Of a stretch of 8,991 nt of DNA, positions 1-4,472 are shown piece by piece (positions within the stretch are counted from its first letter, which is position 1; every line of letters starts with the position of its first letter). The stretch is from JAGMDK01 sp023128695 (GTDB lineage Bacteria > Planctomycetota > Phycisphaerae > UBA1845 > Fen-1342). The DNA lies in assembly GCA_030628805.1 (NCBI GenBank), contig DAOVQG010000196.1, positions 1-8,991 on the forward strand. The letters are read 5' to 3'. The translations under genes were made by a program, and so were the position numbers. The notes beneath the pieces are model-generated. The model was not told the DNA's origin. It searched no databases and was given only the letters and a program-made list of their open reading frames with translations.

Positions 1-38
1 TTACGCACGGCGGGTAGACTGACAAGCCGCGCCGCCGA

Positions 39-98
39 GTTACTCACAGCCGAGCGGCGACGGTCAGCTTGGGGCTGCTCGGCTCGGCTGTGACTAAC
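39..98. repeat. Imperfect 17-bp-arm inverted repeat (hairpin)
   Basis: Arms 39-55 and 82-98 pair at 16 of 17 positions; the only mismatch is C43 against C94. The 26-nt loop may hold a small extra stem (AGC 66-68 with GCT 74-76). It lies just past the end of the nadE remnant when read on the minus strand, so it could once have been that gene's 3' end structure. No T-run follows on either strand, so it is not a canonical rho-independent terminator. Bases 99-145 show nothing I recognise. Confidence 0.55.
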
Positions 99-145
99 GT
101 CGGAGATGGTATCAGGGTGTGTCTCTCAACGCCTCATTCTCTTGC

Positions 146-370
146 TCACCGCGGATAACGGGCCGCGATCGGCATGCGGCGGCCGAAGCCGAAGGCGCGG
201 GAGGTGACTTTGAGACCCTGGGCGGCCTGCTGGCATTTGTATTCGCTGGTCTGCATCTTGCGAATCACGTCCGTGACGATCCGCTCGTCGAAACCCGCCG
301 CGACGATCTAGGCGGGGCTCTCCAGACGCACTTCGTACCGCTCCAGAATCTCATCGAGCACCTCGCTACT
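146..370 (-). pseudogene. nadE: C-terminal remnant of NAD+ synthetase (nadE), with in-frame stop
   Basis: The minus-strand translation ending at the TGA at 146-148 gives EVLDEILERY, a TAG at 308-310, then IVAAGFDERIV, SEYKCQQAAQGLKVTSRAFG and FGRRMPIAARYPR. This matches the C-terminal end of ATP-dependent NAD+ synthetases, where the usual pattern is EYKRRQAPPGLK followed by RAFG and RRMPI. NadE makes NAD+ from deamido-NAD+ in the cytoplasm. Only about 70 residues of a protein normally several hundred long are visible, and the upstream ATP-binding part is absent. The TAG sits where the family commonly has Glu (SPAEIVAAGFD), consistent with a GAG to TAG change. Basic and Pro residues of the conserved block are also altered (KCQQAAQG). 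I read this as a truncated, decaying gene copy. The homology is recognised from memory, and the upstream edge near 370 is approximate. Confidence 0.75.
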
Positions 371-449
371 GGCTTTACCGGCTGGCGGTGGAAACCGGAT
401 TCCGAGCCGGGGAGCTGCGCGGGCTGGCACGGGCGGACAAGCATCTACT

Positions 450-515
450 ACGCAAGCCGTAAACGGTAGTGAACGTGGGGACTTACAACGCTTGCCGATG
501 CACGGAAGTGAACGT
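450..515. repeat. Imperfect direct repeat, two copies of about 27 bp
   Basis: The segments 450-476 and 488-515 share the order ACGCnnGCCG, a short variable part, then ACGGnAGTGAACGT. The last 14-base block differs at one position. The copies lie between the nadE remnant and the 3' end of the tRNA gene and code for nothing evident. They may mark a local duplication or insertion scar. Apart from this repeat, 371-534 shows no recognisable gene. Confidence 0.45.
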
Positions 516-534
516 AGTACCGGCACAATAAGAA

Positions 535-607
535 CGCCCCCAAGGGGACTCGAACCCCTGTCGCCGGCTTGAAAAGCCGGTGTCCTAGACCTCTAGACGA
601 TGGGGGC
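535..607 (-). tRNA. tRNA-Glu (anticodon UUC)
   Basis: Read on the minus strand, this folds into a complete cloverleaf. The acceptor stem GCCCCCA pairs with TGGGGGC. The anticodon stem CCGGC/GCCGG encloses the loop TTTTCAA, with anticodon TTC at 571-573, reading GAA/GAG codons. The T arm is AGGGG-TTCGAGT-CCCCT. The D-arm segment TCGTCTAGAGG is typical of tRNA-Glu. The discriminator base at 535 is G on the minus strand, as expected for glutamate. No CCA is encoded, so CCA would be added after transcription. The gene faces away from the glycoside hydrolase genes and stands alone in this window. Confidence 0.97.
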
Positions 608-633
608 AGCGCTACGACAACTCAGAATCCCAT

Positions 634-662
634 ATACTATGCCAAAGATGACGGAGGGTCAA
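634..662 (-). promoter_or_regulatory. Sigma70-type promoter for the tRNA-Glu gene
   Basis: On the minus strand a -35 box TTGACC (657-662) is followed after exactly 17 bases by a -10 box TAGTAT (634-639). These match 5 of 6 and 4 of 6 consensus bases. Transcription would start near 627, about 20 bases before the mature tRNA 5' end at 607, leaving a short leader for RNase P removal. Position, orientation and spacing all fit the tRNA gene. Confidence 0.65.
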
Positions 663-730
663 TTCAGCGCTTGAAAAAGGCTTCGAGCTTCGAGCGCCAG
701 TGGGGTGAGCGTCAGAAAAGTGGGTAAACC

Positions 731-793
731 GGTGGGGCGGCCCTCCGCGGCCGCCAGCGGACCGTACTGGCGGGCACGGAGGCCCGCCCCACC
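731..793. repeat. GC-rich 27-bp-arm inverted repeat
   Basis: The arms 731-757 and 767-793 pair at 24 of 27 positions around the 9-nt loop CGGACCGTA. One of the three mismatches would be a G-U wobble in minus-strand RNA. The outer sequence GGTGGGGCGG and its complement recur in the tandem units immediately to the right. I recognise this as a dispersed planctomycete-style intergenic palindrome rather than coding DNA. It lies upstream of the first glycoside hydrolase gene and has no T-run, so a terminator role is unlikely. Confidence 0.75.
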
Positions 794-858
794 TGCACGG
801 AGGCCCGCCCCACCTCCACCGAGGCCCGCCCCACCTGCACGGAGGCCCGCCCCCCCCC
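775..858. repeat. 21-bp tandem repeat, four copies
   Basis: Four back-to-back 21-bp units begin at 775, 796, 817 and 838, each close to CACGGAGGCCCGCCCCACCT plus one variable base. The first overlaps the right arm of the preceding hairpin, so the array looks like repeated amplification of that arm. The fourth unit degenerates into a C tract. Because 21 is a multiple of three, the array produces a long open frame encoding RRPAPPA heptads. I treat this as an artefact: there is no ribosome binding site and no conserved protein content. Confidence 0.85.
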
Positions 859-877
859 CTATGTTGACCCCCCCCCC
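850..877. repeat. Paired 10-C homopolymer tracts
   Basis: Two runs of ten C (850-859 and 868-877) flank the octamer TATGTTGA, and a GAGGGGG follows at 881-887. On the minus strand these are G-runs that could form a G-quadruplex. Such tracts are prone to slippage and to sequencing error, so their exact length should be treated with caution. From 878 to 1019, upstream of the first hydrolase gene, I see no convincing promoter or other element. Confidence 0.6.
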
Positions 878-1019
878 TGTCGAGGGGGCCGGGAGCCCAA
901 ACCGACTACCAATAGGCGCGGCAGAGGCGATTTGCTAAACTAAATCTTGGAACCAATTTGCCGTAACCGTGCCCGGCGGCAGCGGCTAATCTTCAGCACG
1001 CAAGCCGACCAAGCGGAGT

Positions 1020-1025
1020 AAGGAG
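1020..1025 (+). promoter_or_regulatory. Strong ribosome binding site for the first GH57 gene
   Basis: AAGGAG lies seven bases before the ATG at 1033. This near-perfect Shine-Dalgarno match fixes the start of the 1055-residue protein, and the predicted signal peptide begins right at that ATG. Confidence 0.8.
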
Positions 1026-1032
1026 TGGGAGA

Positions 1033-4000
1033 ATGCACTTTCGGTGCTGCTGTGTGGGTCTCGCAACGATTATATTGACCACGACGTCGGCTCGGGCCGC
1101 GATTACGATCGGGGCCGGGCCGTGGCTTGGGACGGATTCTTCAGGCCACAGCTACAACGAGGAATTTCAGGATTGGAGCCACACCGATTGTCGGGCGCTC
1201 GATGGGGCCGGGGCCTTCGTCGGGGGACGCTACAATTTCAACGACGGCTTCGACGACAGCCGCGACCTGATTGCCTTCTACTCCCGCGAAGAGGGCAATA
1301 ACTACTACTTCCGCGTTGATCTCTACGACCTGGCCCTAGAAGCTGAATACGGCAACGTGGACATCTATGTCGCCATCGACTGCGCCTACGGCGGCCAAAC
1401 CTGGATGCCCGACTGGACCGACGTGCAGGTCGATCACCCCTGGGAGGTCTGCATCAGCCTGTACGACGGTGTGAACTACTGCGTCTACAGTCAGGATTGG
1501 ACCACCATCGACTCCGACGAGAGCCCAACCGGGCTGTTCCTCGGCTCGTATTACCACAGCGAGATCGACGCCGTCGAGTTCGGCATCACCCGCCAAACGC
1601 TGCTCGACCACGGCTGGAACGGCTCCAGCGTCGTGTACTTCACGGTGATGACCGTCAAGGACGGCAGCAACGGCGGCCCCGGCGAGATCTGGGACCACAG
1701 CGACGCCACCGACACCTTCTACGACGACGGCCGCGGCTACGACGACGGCGTGATCAACGGCGCGATCGCCTCCGACGCCTTAGCCGGCCGGGCCAAGTAC
1801 GCCAGCATCGCGCACGGCAACCAGTCGATCAACCAGGCCGAGGACCTGCGGGTGCATCTCTATGATCCGCCGACGAGCTACAAGACCGGCTTCGTCCGCA
1901 CGCTGGAGACGCACGAAATCTTCAACGTCCCCCTCAACATCCACATGAGCGGGTCGCTGATGGTGGCAACGAAGTGGGCCAAGGCACCGCCCGGCGACGA
2001 TTCCCGCACCGACGGGCCGACGTTCCTCGCCCGCGTGGCCGATTTCGTCGACAACGATCAAAACGACGGGCGGCCCGGGTCGCTGATCGGGGGCGTCTTC
2101 GCCGAGCACATCATGCCGTACTTCGAGGGCGACGTGAACGCCACCAGCATCGAGCTGTTCAACGATCTCGCTTTTGACTACTTCGGCCTGACGCCGGGGG
2201 ACGTGCGGGTCATGCACACGCCGGAACGGGTGATCCGGTCCGAAACCACGGGATTGTCGCCGCTCGACGGGCATACGTTCGAGGATCTCGAAGCGAGTCC
2301 ATACACGGCTACATACCTCGACGAGGTCACTCACCTGCACTGGTGGTTCTACCCGGGTGATTCATGGAGCGGCTACAACGGCAGCGGCGATGAGCCGCAC
2401 CAGCACAAGCTACACAAGATCAACGGCGTCTACTGCTTCGAGATCAACGACCGCGAGGATCAGGCCAAGTTCGGCCCGCACGACGGCGGCATGGCGCTCG
2501 ATACCCGCTTCACGCTGGTCGATAAGGCCTCGCAGGCCGACCAGGCCCAAGTGACGCTGATCTTCGACGACTGGGAGGCGTTGGCCGGTAAGAGCTTCGA
2601 TCCGGTCTCGGGGCAGTCCGTCGAGAACAACAACCAGTGGCAATATCAGCAGACGATCCGTTGGGCCGCTAACCACCCCTGGATCGAGATCGTCAACCTC
2701 AAGGATGTCCTCGATCGGGCGACCAACCCGGGAAACCCACAGTACGATCCGAACTGGGTCATCGACCACGGGTATCTATACAACCTGGGTATCCAGACCT
2801 ACGAGTGGCTCAAGCACGCCTCCGAGGACAGCTATCACTACTGGTACTACAACAACAACGCCGGCTATTGGGGTAATGAGCAGAACTTCTACAGCCTGGT
2901 GCCGGTCATCAGCGGTGAGCAGGGCGACTACCACCGCCGTTTCCCCGGCTCCGAGCCGTGGGACGATGCTTCGGCCAACGCAATGGATGCCGCCGCCGGG
3001 GCCGTCTTCCTGCCCAGCGGCAAGACCCACGGCGACGTGAACACGCCCAACACGTTGATGTACGATGCGTGGGCGGCGGTCGCCTCCGCTCCGGACAACG
3101 GGTTGCGGCGCGTCGCCGAGTATGCCTTCACCAACCTGCTCTACGAGACCGCCTGGCACGAGGAGGACTACGGCGAGACCTGGCATTACCAGGGCACGAA
3201 CTACGGCAATCCCTGGCCGGTGCCCGACCCGACCTGGGACGGCGTGAACACCTGGTCGTTGCGTTTGCAGAACCACGTTCGTAGCGCGGGGCTGATCGCC
3301 GCCGCTGCCCAGTGGGCTGATGATGTCGCCAATGGTTTGGTGGGGCCGCAGACGGTGGTGCTCGCCGCCGATCTCGATCAGGACGGCGTCGATGAATACG
3401 TGCTGTACAACAACCGCGTGTACGTCTGCTTCGAGCGCCGCGGGGGGCGCCTGGTACACGGCTTTGCAATCGAGAACACGCTGGGCGACGCCATTCAGGT
3501 ACTCGGCGTGCCGTTGGCCAATCCCTCCGAGCCCGGCGAAGAAGAGCGCGTCGGTACCGCCGCCAATCGGTGCAGCACGTTCAAGGATATGAACCTCAGC
3601 TATGTGGACGCGGAGTACAGTGTCGCCTTAGGCGGTGATTATCTGGAGCTGACCTCGCCGGACGGGTTGCTCAGCAAGCGCATCGTCTTGCCCGCCGGCA
3701 GTGCCATGCTGGAGGCCACATACACCAACAATACCGGCGGCAACCATTACGTCCGCGTCGGGGCCTCGCCGAATCTGACCGATTTGATCACCAGCGGCCG
3801 CGACCACCTCAGTACCGCGGGCACCGGCGACTACTATCAGGTAAGTAACTCGCAAGGCGGCTTCGTGCGGGTCTTCCACGGCCCGGCAACCCTTGACCCG
3901 AATCCGGCCGACGCCGGCTATGAGAACCGCAACCTGGCGCTGATCGAGCAGATCGAGGTCTTCGGCGGCGCGTCGTTCGCGTTTGGCGTGCAGATCGGCA

Positions 4001-4200
4001 CCGGGATGTTCGACGCCGACTCAGACGGCGACGTGGATGTCCCGGACCTAAACGCTTTCGGCAATTGCATGGGCGGGCCGGCGTCAACGATCCCCGGCTC
4101 ATGCGGAGCGGACCCGCTGTTACTGGATTGGGATCGTGACGGCGATATCGACCTGACCGACTTCGCCGCCTGCCAGTGCAGCGCCACCGGCGCGCTGTAG
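1033..4200 (+). CDS. Secreted modular GH57-like alpha-glucan enzyme with dockerin-like C-terminus
   Basis: A 1055-residue exported protein, probably acting on alpha-glucans as an alpha-amylase or 4-alpha-glucanotransferase relative. Residues 1-22 are a signal peptide (cleavage after SARA). Residues 30-245 look like a DOMON/glucodextranase-type beta-sandwich. The GH57-like core covers about 255-765: a degenerate first motif HGNQS (261-265) for the usual HNHQP, HMSGSL (304-309), TPERV with candidate nucleophile E398, and FDDWE (511-515) with candidate acid/base D512 or D513, 114 residues later. Residues 771-985 (start VVLAADLDQDGVDEYVL) resemble the sandwich following the core in GH57 glucanotransferases. 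Two calcium loops, D994-D1005 and D1032-D1043, form a planctomycete dockerin-like end. The start is fixed by AAGGAG seven bases upstream. The next GH57 gene follows after 272 bp of repeats. The family call rests on motif order recalled from memory, and altered motif 1 leaves activity and substrate open. Confidence 0.78.
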   Translation: MHFRCCCVGLATIILTTTSARAAITIGAGPWLGTDSSGHSYNEEFQDWSHTDCRALDGAGAFVGGRYNFNDGFDDSRDLIAFYSREEGNNYYFRVDLYDLALEAEYGNVDIYVAIDCAYGGQTWMPDWTDVQVDHPWEVCISLYDGVNYCVYSQDWTTIDSDESPTGLFLGSYYHSEIDAVEFGITRQTLLDHGWNGSSVVYFTVMTVKDGSNGGPGEIWDHSDATDTFYDDGRGYDDGVINGAIASDALAGRAKYASIAHGNQSINQAEDLRVHLYDPPTSYKTGFVRTLETHEIFNVPLNIHMSGSLMVATKWAKAPPGDDSRTDGPTFLARVADFVDNDQNDGRPGSLIGGVFAEHIMPYFEGDVNATSIELFNDLAFDYFGLTPGDVRVMHTPERVIRSETTGLSPLDGHTFEDLEASPYTATYLDEVTHLHWWFYPGDSWSGYNGSGDEPHQHKLHKINGVYCFEINDREDQAKFGPHDGGMALDTRFTLVDKASQADQAQVTLIFDDWEALAGKSFDPVSGQSVENNNQWQYQQTIRWAANHPWIEIVNLKDVLDRATNPGNPQYDPNWVIDHGYLYNLGIQTYEWLKHASEDSYHYWYYNNNAGYWGNEQNFYSLVPVISGEQGDYHRRFPGSEPWDDASANAMDAAAGAVFLPSGKTHGDVNTPNTLMYDAWAAVASAPDNGLRRVAEYAFTNLLYETAWHEEDYGETWHYQGTNYGNPWPVPDPTWDGVNTWSLRLQNHVRSAGLIAAAAQWADDVANGLVGPQTVVLAADLDQDGVDEYVLYNNRVYVCFERRGGRLVHGFAIENTLGDAIQVLGVPLANPSEPGEEERVGTAANRCSTFKDMNLSYVDAEYSVALGGDYLELTSPDGLLSKRIVLPAGSAMLEATYTNNTGGNHYVRVGASPNLTDLITSGRDHLSTAGTGDYYQVSNSQGGFVRVFHGPATLDPNPADAGYENRNLALIEQIEVFGGASFAFGVQIGTGMFDADSDGDVDVPDLNAFGNCMGGPASTIPGSCGADPLLLDWDRDGDIDLTDFAACQCSATGAL

Positions 4201-4203
4201 CAA

Positions 4204-4300
4204 TGTGGCACAGGCTTCCAGCCTGTGATTTGTGTGGCATAGGCTTCCAGCCTGTGATTTGTGTGGCACAGGCTTCCAGCCTGTGATTTGTGTGGCACAG
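4204..4300. repeat. 29-bp tandem palindromic repeat, three copies plus a partial
   Basis: Units of exactly 29 bp start at 4204, 4233 and 4262, and a 10-base partial follows at 4291. Each unit contains GGCA-CAGGCT-TCC-AGCCTG-TG, a hairpin of 8-bp arms (CACAGGCT/AGCCTGTG) with a 3-nt loop, followed by ATTTG. The second copy has CAT for CAC, which breaks one pair. The array begins three bases after the stop of the first GH57 gene. It could act as a 3' mRNA-stabilising or weak terminating structure (inference). Copies are contiguous, with no variable spacers, so this is not a CRISPR array. Confidence 0.9.
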
Positions 4301-4430
4301 ACAGGTGGCACGGCTGTGTCAGCCGTGTCTTTTGCCCCGCGCTCACGGCCGACAGGTGGCATGACAGGTGGCACGGCTGTGTCAGCCGTGTCTTCTGCCC
4401 CACACTCACGGCCGACACGGCCGTGCCACC
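4301..4430. repeat. 63-bp direct repeat made of related palindromes, with 11-bp inverted ends
   Basis: Copies start at 4301 and 4364, and their first 53 bases differ at three positions. Each contains CACGGCTG-TGT-CAGCCGTG, an 8-bp-arm hairpin with a 3-nt loop. The second copy ends with a related hairpin, CACGGCCG-ACA-CGGCCGTG (4407-4425). It is also bounded by perfect 11-bp inverted ends, GGTGGCACGGC (4367-4377) and its complement (4420-4430). The geometry matches the preceding 29-bp family: GGCAC, five stem bases, three loop bases, five stem bases, GTG. From 4431 to 4472 only the leader of the next gene remains. Confidence 0.88.
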
Positions 4431-4472
4431 CATTCGTGTTAATGGTAACTAGTCACGAACAGGTAGACTGAA

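Noticed and set aside
39..98. Rho-independent terminator for the leftward nadE/tRNA direction
   Set aside because: The stem is strong but no T-run follows it on the minus strand.
119..469. A 116-residue plus-strand open frame in the left region
   Set aside because: It lies opposite the nadE remnant. The homology is on the minus strand, and this frame shows no recognisable protein.
705..938. A 77-residue proline/arginine-rich open frame
   Set aside because: It is made almost entirely of the hairpin, the 21-bp tandem units and the C tracts. No ribosome site or conserved content.
930..1019. Sigma70 promoter for the first GH57 gene
   Set aside because: I could not find a -35/-10 pair with acceptable matches and spacing. 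The closest hexamers are too weak to claim.
2776..3459. A 227-residue antisense open frame within the first GH57 gene
   Set aside because: Same composition effect. It has no domain, no ribosome site and full overlap with a well-supported gene.
4204..4300. CRISPR array
   Set aside because: The 29-bp repeats are directly contiguous with no unique spacers, and no cas genes are present.
4232..4471. Open frames reading GTGFQPV and GGTAVSAVS-like peptides between the GH57 genes
   Set aside because: These are translations of palindromic repeats. Such strings recur as annotation artefacts, and no start signal supports them.
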